A DNA stretch of 55,109 nt from Pseudomonadota bacterium. GTDB lineage: Bacteria; Pseudomonadota; Gammaproteobacteria; Pseudomonadales; Azotimanducaceae. Location of the stretch: positions 1-55,109 of the forward strand of contig JAQBYL010000001.1 in NCBI GenBank assembly GCA_027622495.1, written 5' to 3'. Shown here in pieces: positions 1 to 8,251 of the stretch. Below the pieces are notes generated by a model. The model saw nothing but the letters and a program-made list of their open reading frames with translations. It ran no database searches and had not been told where the DNA came from. Each line of letters starts with the position of its first letter. Position 1 is the stretch's first letter. The translations under genes were made by a program, and so were the position numbers.

Positions 1-120
1 GCGCTTAAGTTTAAGCAAGCGGGGTTTGATGTTGCACCTCTTGCTGGTGGCCTGGATCAATGGCGGGCGCTGGATCTGCCCACGGAGATCCGGCCGCTTG
101 AACCGCTGGCGATCAGGTGA
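1..120 (+). CDS. Rhodanese-like domain protein, C-terminal end only
   Basis: The first 39 codons, read from base 1 to the TGA at 118-120, give the tail of a rhodanese (sulfurtransferase-type) domain: a G-F-x-V step, then L-A-G-G-L-D-Q-W-R and L-P-T-E, the usual last strand and helix of the fold (consensus L-x-G-G-x-x-x-W). The active-site Cys loop would lie upstream of the window, so activity cannot be judged. The start is outside the window. The next gene lies on the other strand and converges on it, so nothing is implied about an operon. Confidence 0.7.
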   Translation, partial: ALKFKQAGFDVAPLAGGLDQWRALDLPTEIRPLEPLAIR

Positions 121-171
121 AGAGGCACAGGCGAGGTCTGGTTCAGAACAAGCGATGAATGGTTTCTTCTG

Positions 172-1554
172 TCATATCGCCCGGTGTGGTCCGCGTCTGA
201 TAAGCGCGCCCCGACCGGGTAACCCCGCAACGGTTTTACCCTCCACGACAACCTCGCCGCGGCTGATCGTGAACGCCGGCCAGCCGGTGACTTGAAAGCC
301 GTCGTAAGGTGAATAGTCTGCCCGGCTGTGCATGGTCGAACCATCGATGATCCGGGTTTCGTGATCATCCCAGATCACCATATCGGCGTCGCAGCCGACG
401 TTGATCGATCCCTTGCGTGGGTAAAGACCAAAGAGCTTTGCCGGGTTGGTGGAAGTGACAGCGACAAACTGCTCCAGACTGATTCGACCAGTTAACACAC
501 CGGTTGAGTAGAGCATTGGTAAGCTCGTCTCCAGATCGGCTACACCCTGGCGTAGATTTGTTGCGTCGAGTGCCGGGTCGAGTTTTTCAGCGAGCAACCA
601 CGGTGCGTGATCGGTAGCCAGCGTATCGATGTTGCCAAACGCAAGGGCTGCCCACATGGCATCCACATCCGATTGGTCGCGCAGAGGTGGCGCGCCCGCA
701 TACTTTGCCGCCTGCTCCTCGTCGAACCGCGCCCGCGTGAGGTGCAGATACATCGGCCTGGTTTCAACATACACAGGAACACCGCGGCGGCGTCCCTCGT
801 GACAGGCTTCCAGTGCTTGCGCACTTGCCAGGTGAACCACATAGCTCGGGCAACCGGTGGTCTCGCTGAAACCCACCGCGCGATGGGTGGCGACAGTTTC
901 GGCGTGGACTGGCCTGGTCTGTGGATAGTAGCTCGGTCCAAGAGTTCCGGCTTCGCGCAACAAAGTGCAGCAACACTGCATTATTGCGGCATCCTCACAG
1001 TGAATCATGGCGATACCACCGGCCTGTTTGACGATGCGCATGGCAGCAAGGAAATCTGGAACGTGCCGATCGAAACTGTTGAAGGAAAGAAAAAACTTGA
1101 TGGAGGTGTGGCCCTCGGCGTGCAGCGGGCGGATGGTGGCCAGGTTCTCCTCATCCGGGTGCATAAGCACCGGATGCAGGAAGTAGTCGGCGATACTCAT
1201 GCTGTCTGCTTCGGCGTTATCCCTTTCGATGGCATCCGCCATGGATTCGTTGCGTTCGGGAAAACACATGTTGCCAACTGTGGTGATGCCTCCGGCCACC
1301 GCCGCGCGAGACCCGCTCTCAAAGTCGTCGGCCCATTTCCAGCCGTCGGCCTGTCGAGTAGGCGGAGTGAGATGCACGTGCGGGTCAACACCCCCTGGGG
1401 TAATGAAACGACCGGATGCGTCAATCTCCCGCACCGCCCGCATCTTGCCGCCCATCTGAACCACCCGACCCTGGCTGATTCCCACGTCAACAGTAGATCT
1501 TCCACCAACAGTGACGACGGTTCCGCCGCGAATCAGCAAATCCAGATCAGGCAT
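172..1554 (-). CDS. Dihydropyrimidinase/hydantoinase-family amidohydrolase
   Basis: A 460-residue cyclic-amidohydrolase. The full binuclear metal set of the hydantoinase/dihydropyrimidinase family is visible: D-P-H-V-H-L (His59, His61), the lysine that becomes carboxylated (Lys153 in T-S-I-K-F-F), His185 (I-H-C-E-D), His241 (V-V-H-L-A-S) and Asp315 (A-T-D-H-A-P). Length is normal for the family. It probably hydrolyses a cyclic amide such as a hydantoin or dihydropyrimidine in the cytoplasm; the substrate cannot be read from sequence, and dihydroorotase-like or allantoinase-like activity is possible. The ATG at 1554 starts at the consensus N-terminus (D-L-L-I-R-G-G-T). It is divergent from the exported protein at 1713 and has no catabolic partner beside it. 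Confidence 0.85.
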   Translation of the reverse strand: MPDLDLLIRGGTVVTVGGRSTVDVGISQGRVVQMGGKMRAVREIDASGRFITPGGVDPHVHLTPPTRQADGWKWADDFESGSRAAVAGGITTVGNMCFPERNESMADAIERDNAEADSMSIADYFLHPVLMHPDEENLATIRPLHAEGHTSIKFFLSFNSFDRHVPDFLAAMRIVKQAGGIAMIHCEDAAIMQCCCTLLREAGTLGPSYYPQTRPVHAETVATHRAVGFSETTGCPSYVVHLASAQALEACHEGRRRGVPVYVETRPMYLHLTRARFDEEQAAKYAGAPPLRDQSDVDAMWAALAFGNIDTLATDHAPWLLAEKLDPALDATNLRQGVADLETSLPMLYSTGVLTGRISLEQFVAVTSTNPAKLFGLYPRKGSINVGCDADMVIWDDHETRIIDGSTMHSRADYSPYDGFQVTGWPAFTISRGEVVVEGKTVAGLPGRGALIRRGPHRAI

Positions 1555-1560
1555 TTCAAA

Positions 1561-1586
1561 TCCACACTCTTAATCCACACTCTTAA
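1561..1586. repeat. Tandem 13-bp duplication in a divergent promoter region
   Basis: The 13-mer TCCACACTCTTAA occurs twice head to tail (1561-1573 and 1574-1586), just upstream of the amidohydrolase start at 1554 and within the 158-bp gap between two divergent genes. It could be a slippage duplication or a tandem operator; nothing else in the gap identifies a regulator. Confidence 0.6.
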
Positions 1587-1712
1587 AATGGCTGGGGGCT
1601 ACGCGCTTAATGGTAGTACGGATTGATCCGGATAGCTCACGACCGTCTTCCGCGCTCGACGGATCATCGGTTATAGTCCAGGCATCTCAAGTGAGTTAGT
1701 TTCGGAGGGAAT

Positions 1713-2795
1713 GTGATCAGCATCAGAATCTGTACGCAAATCGGTTTGGTGCTGTTAGTCGCGTCAACCCTGGCTGTTGCACCTGCAACGGCAGGTGAAC
1801 ACAAGAGAACTGCTGCCGGTCGGCCTGATCTATCCGGGACCTATGACGCAGCTACTCTGACCCCACTACAGCGTCCGACCGCCTACGGTGAAAACCTTTA
1901 CCTGACCCAGGAAGAAGCTGAAAAGATCGCTACTGAAGAACGAACGCGTATGGCCGCCAGCGGCTCCGTGAGTAATCCCGAGCGGGATGCGCCACCTGAC
2001 GGGGGCGATGGTTCCCAGGGAGCCTCAGGGAATGTTGGGGGTTACAACACATTCTGGATCGATCGCGGAACCGATGCTTTTACCGTTGAGGGCAAATTTC
2101 GGACATCGATCATCATCGATCCGGTCAATGGCCGTATGCCGCCGATGACACCGCAGGCTCAGGCAAATCAGGCTAGTCAGTTCGCTGAATTCGCGCGTGG
2201 CAACGATGGAACCGCCTGGTGGCTGAACGAGAAAGGTGAGGGAGAAGGCCCGTTTGACAACATGGAGCAGCGCAACTCCGCAGAGCGATGCCTGTTGGGT
2301 TTCACCGGGGTCGCACCGGTGCTGCCAAGCCTCTACAACAATTTTAAGAGAATCGTTCAAACCGAAGATCACGTGATGATCCTGATCGAGATGGTGCACG
2401 ATGCGCGAATTGTACGCATGAATTCCGAGCACCTGCCCGCGCATGTGACCAAATGGTTAGGAGATTCGATCGGCTGGTGGGAAGGCGATACCTTAGTTGT
2501 AGATACCACCAACTTCAGGCCCGAAACCAGTCGTCGCGGATCGCCCGAAACCAATCATGTTGTCGAACGTTTCAGCCTCACAGAACAGGGTGACGTACTA
2601 TACAGCTTTACGGTTGAGAATCCCGGGGTCTGGACCGCACCGTGGACAGGCGAGTACGTCTGGCGATCAAGCGATGAGCAGGTGTTTGAATACGCCTGTC
2701 ATGAAGGCAACTATGCACTGGGCAACATCATGCGCGGTGCCCGTCTGCTGGAGCAGGACATCATCTCCACGGTTGGTGCTGGCGGGCAGGAATAA
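1713..2795 (+). CDS. Exported protein of unknown function, paralogue of the gene at the right edge
   Basis: A 360-residue protein with a signal peptide (basic start, hydrophobic core, A-x-A near residues 24-27). I do not recognise a named domain. A Gly/Asp/Pro-rich stretch (P-D-G-G-D-G-S-Q-G) precedes V-G-G-Y-N-x-F-W-I-D; later come S-L-Y-N-N-x-K-R-I-V-Q-T, M-V-H-D-A-R-I, K-W-L-G-D-S-I-G-W-W-E-G-D and a C-terminal Y-A-C-H-E-G-N-Y-A-x-G-N-I block. The same order of blocks is in the truncated gene at 54215-55109, so this is a paralogous family. The invariant His, Cys, Trp and Asp residues suggest a binding or catalytic site, but no function can be assigned. The start is GTG at 1713, preceded by GGAGG at 1704-1708. 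The GST-like gene follows after 23 bp. Confidence 0.85.
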   Translation: MISIRICTQIGLVLLVASTLAVAPATAGEHKRTAAGRPDLSGTYDAATLTPLQRPTAYGENLYLTQEEAEKIATEERTRMAASGSVSNPERDAPPDGGDGSQGASGNVGGYNTFWIDRGTDAFTVEGKFRTSIIIDPVNGRMPPMTPQAQANQASQFAEFARGNDGTAWWLNEKGEGEGPFDNMEQRNSAERCLLGFTGVAPVLPSLYNNFKRIVQTEDHVMILIEMVHDARIVRMNSEHLPAHVTKWLGDSIGWWEGDTLVVDTTNFRPETSRRGSPETNHVVERFSLTEQGDVLYSFTVENPGVWTAPWTGEYVWRSSDEQVFEYACHEGNYALGNIMRGARLLEQDIISTVGAGGQE

Positions 2796-2818
2796 GCACC
2801 TGCCATGGAGATCATCTA

Positions 2819-3832
2819 GTGCAGAAACATTATCGTATCGTTGGAGGCCTCGGCTCACCCTACTCAATGAAAATGCGCGCAGTGTTCCGCTATCGGCGCC
2901 TTCCGCACATATTTGAGATGCGCAACGGCGCGGTGCGCGACGAAGTTGCCCATGTCCGCCCATCGATCATACCGATGGTTCGCGGTGCTGATGATGCAGA
3001 CTGGATGGTGGACTCCACACCGATCATCTACGAACTGGAAGCCCGCCACGCGGATGATCGATCGGTTTTGCCTGATGATCGCGGCGATCGATTTCTGGCT
3101 GAGCTGATCGAAGACTTTGCCGATGAATGGCTGACCAAGGCGATGTTCCACTACCGCTGGTTTTATGCAACTGATCGCGGTTTCAGTTCGTTCTGGATTG
3201 CCAGTGATCAGGTGGTCGGACCGAACGCTTCGCGTTCGACCAGGCAGGCGTTCGCTGATCAGATTACTGATCGCCAGGTTGGCCGCATGGCTCTGGTTGG
3301 TTGCACCGAGGCAAACAAGCCGGTTATTGAAAGGTCTTATGAGCGGGTTCTGGACGCGCTCGAGCCACAGGTTGGTTATGGTCAGTTTCTTTATGGCACC
3401 AGACCATCGATCGGGGACTTTGGTCTGTTCGGTCAACTCAAGACGCTCTCTGACGACCCGACACCGCAATGGCTGATGCGCCAGCGCGCGCCAACCGTGT
3501 GTCACTGGATCAGGCAGCTCGATGACCTGTCTGGATTGACAGGTGATTGGAGGCAGGCGTCGGAACCGGTTTCTCCTGCGGTGCTCGATCTGCTTGGAAT
3601 CTGCGGCGATACCTATCTGCCGTTTCTCAACGCAAACGAAAGGGCAATCAGATCAGATGCCCACGAGGTCACGCTTGATATCCAGGGTCAGGAATTTTCT
3701 CAGCCTGCGTTCCGCTATCAGGCCAAGTGTTATTCGAGGTTGAAGGGTCTGTACAAGGGCCTCGATTCTGCAGAAAAAGCCAGGATTAACGATGTTCTGG
3801 ATCAGACCGGTTGTCTGAAATGGTTGGATTGA
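2819..3832 (+). CDS. Glutathione S-transferase-like protein
   Basis: A 337-residue protein. Residues 1-80 resemble a GST N-terminal thioredoxin fold: an opening strand, G-S-P-Y-S-M-K-M-R-A, the conserved turn before a Pro (S-I-I-P-M-V) and the glutathione-contacting D-S-T-P-I-I-Y-E-L-E. The remainder is helical, with a GST C-terminal-like region (F-L-Y-G-T-R-P-S-I-G-D-F-G-L-F-G-Q) around residues 190-210, followed by about 100 extra residues that make it longer than a typical GST of 200-230. The substrate is unknown. The start codon is GTG at 2819. It is probably co-transcribed with the exported protein upstream. Confidence 0.7.
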   Translation: MQKHYRIVGGLGSPYSMKMRAVFRYRRLPHIFEMRNGAVRDEVAHVRPSIIPMVRGADDADWMVDSTPIIYELEARHADDRSVLPDDRGDRFLAELIEDFADEWLTKAMFHYRWFYATDRGFSSFWIASDQVVGPNASRSTRQAFADQITDRQVGRMALVGCTEANKPVIERSYERVLDALEPQVGYGQFLYGTRPSIGDFGLFGQLKTLSDDPTPQWLMRQRAPTVCHWIRQLDDLSGLTGDWRQASEPVSPAVLDLLGICGDTYLPFLNANERAIRSDAHEVTLDIQGQEFSQPAFRYQAKCYSRLKGLYKGLDSAEKARINDVLDQTGCLKWLD

Positions 3833-3971
3833 CGAACCGTTTGTCTGCGGCCTTGCCCTGATGATCTTCCCTTAATTCGTTGCGGACACGACGGTTCTGG
3901 TTGTGTTTGGATCATTACTGGTTCTGGCAGGTTTGTTCGTCAGGATCTGATTGACCAGTATAAAGGCAGTT

Positions 3972-4853
3972 ATGAGAATCACTTTTTTAGGTGGAACGGA
4001 AACGGTCTGCCTGTGCTGTACAAGCAGGGCTATCGTGGGCCGATTTACACCCACCTCGGCAAGCATGCTCATCCGGAGCCGCTTCCGCCTCTTGATCTGC
4101 TGCTCATGGAATCGACGTATGGAGATCGACGCCACGAAGAGCAGGATCCTTTTACGCGGCTTACCGATCTGGCCTTAGGGATTGCGCGTAGAGGTGGTGT
4201 TTTACTGATACCTGCTTTTGCGGTTGGGCCGGGCTCAGGCACTGCAGCATCTGTTTGTCAGGTTGATGGCGAAAGGAGCCATACCCAGAATGCCGATCTA
4301 TCTCGACAGTCCGATGGCGATTGATGTAACGGATATGTTCTGTCGCTTTCACGACCACCACAGATTGAGCGATGACGAGTGTCGTGATATGTGTCGAGCT
4401 GTCACGTTTACGCGAGGCGTCGACGAGTCCAAGGCAATCACCGAGCAGGCGTTTCCCCACATCATTATCGCTGGCAGCGGCATGGCGACGGGTGGACGGA
4501 TACTTCACCATTTCAAGCGCCTTCTTAGTGAGTCGAAGACCACTGTGTTATTCACCGGTTATCAGGCCGGAGGAACCCGCGGTGCGAAAATGCTCGCTGG
4601 TGCGGGTTCGGTGAAGATCCATGGTGAGTGGTTTCCGGTCAAGGCAAAGGTGGAGGTCATATCCAGTCTGTCGGGTCACGCGGACTACCTTGAGTTGACT
4701 GACTGGTTGAAACGATCGCAAGTGAGTTCGTCCACAGCGATTCAACTTGTTCATGGCGACCCCGAGGCGCTTGAGGGGTTGCGGGTTCACCTGCAGGAAA
4801 ACACCAGTTTTTCTGTCGGCGTGGCTGACTATCGGAGCATTTTGCGCATCTAA
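3972..4853 (+). pseudogene. Degraded metallo-beta-lactamase/beta-CASP nuclease gene
   Basis: Pieces of an MBL-fold beta-CASP exonuclease (CPSF/Ysh1-like, COG1236 type), normally about 450 residues, are crammed into 882 bp. The ATG at 3972 starts the standard N-terminus M-R-I-T-F-L-G-G-T-E-T-V. The sequence then jumps, in another frame, to N-G-L-P-V-L-Y-K-Q-G-Y-R-G-P near 4000, so the H-x-H-x-D-H metal motif is missing. After I-Y-T it jumps again to L-G-K-H-A-H-P, losing the next stretch. L-L-M-E-S-T-Y-G-D-R and P-A-F-A-V-G follow, where one extra G in the run at 4226-4228 shifts the frame. From there it is intact to the end, including the beta-CASP residues and S-G-H-A-D. No active enzyme can be made. 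The G insertion could be a sequencing error, but the two deletions cannot be explained that way. Confidence 0.8.
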
Positions 4854-5041
4854 CCGACCGGATCGCAGATCGGGTCAGTGGCCTGCCAGGCCCTGATCCC
4901 GGTCGTGTGGGGCTTCTTCTGGAAAGAACCTGGATTGCGCGTATACTCAATGGTCCGGAGTTCGAAACATCGACCCGGTGTCAGCGGTATTACGTCACCG
5001 TGGTTGAAGACTTTTCAAAGCTAACAAACGAGGGTTTCCTC

Positions 5042-5836
5042 ATGGCTCAAGAAGTTCTTTTCAGCGACCTGCAAATCTCCTCAAACGACATCAGGATCCG
5101 CAAGATCGGCCTCAATGATCTGCGCCAGTCGTTGATTGAGGGGTACCACGACTTTAACGCTAAACCCAGCTTCGGGTTGTTCCTGATCGTGATGTACTCA
5201 CTGTTCGCACTGCTTTTCACGCGGATCATTCTCGGCGAGAATCTGCTGTATCTCGCGTTTCCGGTGGTTGCCGGGTTGACCCTGATCGGCCCGGTTGTGT
5301 CGGTTGTTTTGTTTGAGATGAGCAGGCGGCGTGAGCAGGGTCTGGACCTGCGATGGCAGTCGGCCTTTAACTTTGTTCACACCTCTTCGTTCGCACCGAT
5401 CGTGTTACTGTCGATTGTAATGATGCTGCTCTATGTGGCCTGGGTTTACATGGCGCAGTTTCTTTACTTCGGCGTGTTTGGTGAGGTCCCGCCGGAATCG
5501 ATGTCGGTGTTTCTGACCGATATGCTCACAACCCGAGAAGGGGTGGGCTTTGCGCTCTATGGAACCGCCCTTGGTTTTCTGTTTGCATTTACCGCTCTGG
5601 CGATCTCTGTGGTTGCATTCCCACTGTTGCTGGACAAACCGGCGAGTTCGTTCACTGCCGTCAGTGCGTCCGTGAGAGCGGTGACGACCAATCCGCTGAC
5701 CATGGCTGTGTGGGCATTGGTTGTGGTTGCGCTGCTCGCCGTGGGTGCGGCGCTGTTCCTGATTGGTCTTGCTGCGATCCTGCCGATACTGGGCCACTCA
5801 ACCTGGCATCTGTATCGCAGGCTCGTGGAGGATTGA
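5042..5836 (+). CDS. DUF2189 family multi-pass membrane protein
   Basis: A 264-residue inner-membrane protein with about six hydrophobic segments. It matches the DUF2189 pattern: D-L-R-W-Q-x-A-F-N in the cytoplasmic loop, F-P-L-L-L-D-K, S-V-R-A-V-x-x-N-P-x-x-M-A-V-W and the C-terminal L-P-I-L-G-H-S-T-W-H-L-Y-R. The function is unknown; related proteins are sometimes annotated as cytochrome-c-oxidase-associated, which is not supported here. I chose the ATG at 5042 (M-A-Q-E-V-L-F), preceded by GAGGG, over longer in-frame starts whose extra residues do not look like protein. The next gene converges on it across a strong hairpin. Confidence 0.8.
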   Translation: MAQEVLFSDLQISSNDIRIRKIGLNDLRQSLIEGYHDFNAKPSFGLFLIVMYSLFALLFTRIILGENLLYLAFPVVAGLTLIGPVVSVVLFEMSRRREQGLDLRWQSAFNFVHTSSFAPIVLLSIVMMLLYVAWVYMAQFLYFGVFGEVPPESMSVFLTDMLTTREGVGFALYGTALGFLFAFTALAISVVAFPLLLDKPASSFTAVSASVRAVTTNPLTMAVWALVVVALLAVGAALFLIGLAAILPILGHSTWHLYRRLVED

Positions 5837-5857
5837 GTCGCGGGGTCTGATTTTTTT

Positions 5858-5887
5858 TTGCGACAGATCCAACGGGATCTGTCGCAA
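5858..5887. terminator. Strong hairpin between convergent genes
   Basis: TTGCGACAGATCC (5858-5870) pairs perfectly with GGATCTGTCGCAA (5875-5887) around a four-base loop. It lies between the stops of the DUF2189 gene and the serine hydrolase gene. A run of nine T precedes it on the plus strand (5851-5859), so neither strand has the textbook hairpin-then-T order; it may still act as a bidirectional transcript end. Confidence 0.55.
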
Positions 5888-5917
5888 TCCTTATCGCTCC
5901 TCAAACGGTGATCGCCG

Positions 5918-7225
5918 TTAGTACGTCCGGAGCAGGGCCTGGTAGGTGGCGACTCTGAGGTCCGGCCGATAGGATGGCCAACCGCCCATCAGCTGCATCA
6001 TGCTGACCACCACAATCTGTTCAACCGGATCAATCCAGAAAACGGTCCCGGCAGCGCCACCCCAGTAGTACTCACCCACGCTTCCCATCACACCGCTTGC
6101 GGCGGTATCGGTGACGAGCCCGAAGCCGAGACCGAAGCCGAACCCGGTTAGGGGCTGGTCAACAAGAGTCGGCTGCTCGCCTGAGCCCCCGCCCGAGACA
6201 CTCGCCGGAAGATGGTTGGTTGCCATATAGGCAACGGTTTTTGGACTTAAGATCCGGGCGCCATCGAGTTCGCCGCCATTGCGCATGGCTTCGGCAAATC
6301 GCAGGTAATCGATGGCAGTCGACACCAGCCCACCACCACCGGAAAACAATGTCACGTCGTTGTAATCACACATCGCCCGGCAGTTGGCAAAAATTTCTGC
6401 ACCTGCCTCGGTGCTGCCTTGCGGGGCAACCGACCTGGGCTTTTTTGTTTCCGGATCGAGAAAATGGTTTGGCAGAAAGCGGGACTGTTTGACGTCGGGA
6501 ACGGCAAAAAAGGTGTCGACCATGCCCAGCGGTTGAAAGATGTGCTCGCTCAGGTACTCGTCAAAACGCTGACCGCTGAGCCGTTGCACCACCAGACCGG
6601 TAACGTCTACGGCCACAGAATAGTGCCAGCGCTCGCCCGGTTCGAACATCAGCGGTAGCTGACCCAGCCTGCTGGCAAAGTCATCCAGGTCCGCCGAACC
6701 CCACAGATCCGCCTCGATATAGAGCTTGTCCACCGGATTGTTCGCATCGAAGCCATAGGAAAAACCGGCCGTGTGGCTGAGTAACTGCTGCATGGTCATC
6801 TGCGTCTTTGCCGGCGTTCTAACCCCGTCCTTCATAACAGTGAGGTTGGCAAGTTCCGGGACGAACTTAGAAACCGGATCAGTGAGTTGAAACTTACCCT
6901 GCTCATAAAGCTGCATTGCGGCCACTGCCGTGATCGGTTTGGTCATGGAATAGATCCGGAACAGATCATCCTCCGCCAGCGGTCGCGGATCTTCGGAGCC
7001 TTTGTTCCCGGCGGAGTTGAAATACACGATCTTTCCATCACGGGCTACAGCGGTAACCAGGCCGACGATTTTACCTTCATCAATGTAACGCTGATTCATT
7101 CGCTCGACCTGCTGGATTCGCTCGCTCGACATCCCCACCTTTTCCGGTTTTACTGTCGGCATTTCACTGGCGTGGACCGTCGCGCAGACGAGCACTAACG
7201 TGATCACTATCAGACTTTTGTTCAT
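5918..7225 (-). CDS. Exported beta-lactamase-fold serine hydrolase (class C / family VIII esterase type)
   Basis: A 435-residue protein with a clear signal peptide (M-N-K-S-L-I-V-I-T-L ... T-V-H-A). The mature part is a class C beta-lactamase/D-alanyl-D-alanine carboxypeptidase fold: nucleophile motif S-M-T-K (Ser93, Lys96), the Tyr motif as Y-S-V at 202-204 instead of Y-x-N, and G-G-G-G-L-V-S-T-A in the middle. These features fit family VIII carboxylesterases and EstB-like enzymes better than true AmpC. It probably cleaves an ester or amide in the periplasm; the substrate is not predictable. I prefer the ATG at 7225, which directly begins the signal peptide behind GAGAGGAAAAG. Nothing near it suggests antibiotic-inducible control (no ampR). 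Confidence 0.85.
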   Translation of the reverse strand: MNKSLIVITLVLVCATVHASEMPTVKPEKVGMSSERIQQVERMNQRYIDEGKIVGLVTAVARDGKIVYFNSAGNKGSEDPRPLAEDDLFRIYSMTKPITAVAAMQLYEQGKFQLTDPVSKFVPELANLTVMKDGVRTPAKTQMTMQQLLSHTAGFSYGFDANNPVDKLYIEADLWGSADLDDFASRLGQLPLMFEPGERWHYSVAVDVTGLVVQRLSGQRFDEYLSEHIFQPLGMVDTFFAVPDVKQSRFLPNHFLDPETKKPRSVAPQGSTEAGAEIFANCRAMCDYNDVTLFSGGGGLVSTAIDYLRFAEAMRNGGELDGARILSPKTVAYMATNHLPASVSGGGSGEQPTLVDQPLTGFGFGLGFGLVTDTAASGVMGSVGEYYWGGAAGTVFWIDPVEQIVVVSMMQLMGGWPSYRPDLRVATYQALLRTY

Positions 7226-7312
7226 CTCTTTTCCTCTCAAAACAGCCTGTCAATTAGCATCTGTTTCCAACCCTAGCGCACTTTTTCGAAGTTTGCTCGC
7301 CCAGGGATACCA

Positions 7313-7554
7313 ATGAGCCTTGCTGAAACTCTGCTGCGTCTCGGCTGCAGCTTTGTTGCCTGGCTGGTGCTGTACACCCACTGCCTCTGGTTGCCTTTGT
7401 TCCTCTGGCAATCTGGTCTGTTGCGTCAACCCTGCTGACTGTGTGTGGCGAACCCGCTTTCTGGCCTGTGTGGTGGGCACCCGTGCAGTTAGTTACCCTC
7501 GGGTTTATCGCGTTCATGGTCTTGCGCAACTGGCGGAGTGCAGGAAGCCAGTAA
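7313..7554 (+). pseudogene. Small two-helix membrane protein gene, apparently frameshifted
   Basis: From ATG 7313 the frame reads a hydrophobic segment (S-F-V-A-W-L-V-L-Y-T) and then hits a stop at 7436-7438. From about 7370 the next frame continues the hydrophobic pattern (P-L-V-A-F-V-P-L-A-I-W-S-V-A, then W-W-A-P-V-Q-L-V-T-L-G-F-I-A-F-M-V-L) to R-N-W-R-S-A-G-S-Q and TAA at 7552-7554. Restoring one missing base near 7366-7372 would give a protein of about 80 residues with two or three membrane helices. I recognise no family. A chance run of hydrophobic codons is possible, since both frames are T-rich. The rest of the 7226-7648 gap holds nothing I can identify. Confidence 0.4.
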
Positions 7555-7648
7555 AATCAATGAGTTGTAGACGTTTTAACGCGATGCTATAACTGCTGTC
7601 ATGGAGAAGCCGAGGGGGCTTTGACAAGTAAACGCAAGAGGGGAAAGC

Positions 7649-8053
7649 ATGAGCATGCTTACCGAATTTAAAGATTTTGCCATGCGCGGCAACGTAGTTG
7701 ATATGGCTGTCGGTATTGTGATGGGCGGTGCATTCGGCAAAATTGTATCGTCGTTCGTAGCCGACGTACTGATGCCTCCGATAGGCCTGATTCTCGGAGG
7801 CGTCGACTTCAGCGACCTTGCGGTTACTCTAAGCGAAGCGACCGCCGATGCCGCAGCGGTCACATTGAAGTACGGTGCGTTTGTGCAGACCCTTGTAGAC
7901 TTTCTGATCATTGCGTTTGCAATCTTCATGGTGGTCAAGGCGATGAACTCGCTGAAAAAAGAAGAACCACCAGCTGAACCCGCGGCACCGCCACCGCCGA
8001 GTACTGAAGTTGTTCTGTTGACCGAGATCCGCGACGCTCTTCGTACGTCTTAG
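7649..8053 (+). CDS. mscL: Large-conductance mechanosensitive channel MscL
   Basis: A 134-residue protein, the usual MscL length. TM1 carries the hallmark R-G-N-V-V-D-M-A-V-G-I-V-M-G-G-A-F-G-K-I pore-lining helix. A periplasmic loop (residues ~45-70) and TM2 (Y-G-A-F-V-Q-T-L-V-D-F-L-I-I-A-F-A-I-F-M) follow, then the charged cytoplasmic helix that begins K-K-E-E and ends L-T-E-I-R-D-A-L. It forms a homopentameric stretch-activated pore that releases solutes at hypo-osmotic shock. The ATG at 7649 has GAGGGGAAAG in front of it. It stands alone, ended by a hairpin. Confidence 0.97.
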   Translation: MSMLTEFKDFAMRGNVVDMAVGIVMGGAFGKIVSSFVADVLMPPIGLILGGVDFSDLAVTLSEATADAAAVTLKYGAFVQTLVDFLIIAFAIFMVVKAMNSLKKEEPPAEPAAPPPPSTEVVLLTEIRDALRTS

Positions 8054-8068
8054 GGTATTCGCCGGCTC

Positions 8069-8102
8069 ATGACGGGAGTTGCACGCACGCGCCTCCCGTC
8101 AT
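8069..8102 (+). terminator. Hairpin downstream of mscL
   Basis: ATGACGGGAG (8069-8078) and CTCCCGTCAT (8093-8102) are perfectly complementary, giving a 10-bp stem with a 14-base loop 16 bases after the mscL stop. No T tract follows, so it is a likely but not classical terminator. Confidence 0.5.
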
Positions 8103-8251
8103 CTAACCTATGAAATGCAGAAATCTTCTGGAGGGGGGTAAGGGATTCCGGATCCTCTCGCCCATCAGGGGTGGTTCAAGTGGGAATTTCCAGCGTTTCG
8201 ATGAGCAAGTCATCCGTGTATTCTGATCATTTGCCTGGAGGCTAATGAGCT

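Noticed and set aside
607..1626. A 339-codon plus-strand open frame over the amidohydrolase
   Set aside because: Antisense shadow of a gene with an intact metal site; no ribosome site or family pattern.
3040..3240. Cluster of GATC/CGATCG sites inside the GST-like gene
   Set aside because: They fall on Asp-Asp-Arg and Asp-Arg codons and can be explained by codon choice; no regular spacing such as a replication origin would show.
5918..7225. AmpC-type antibiotic resistance gene
   Set aside because: The Y-S-V in place of Y-x-N and the missing ampR fit carboxylesterases of the same fold better; no resistance is claimed.
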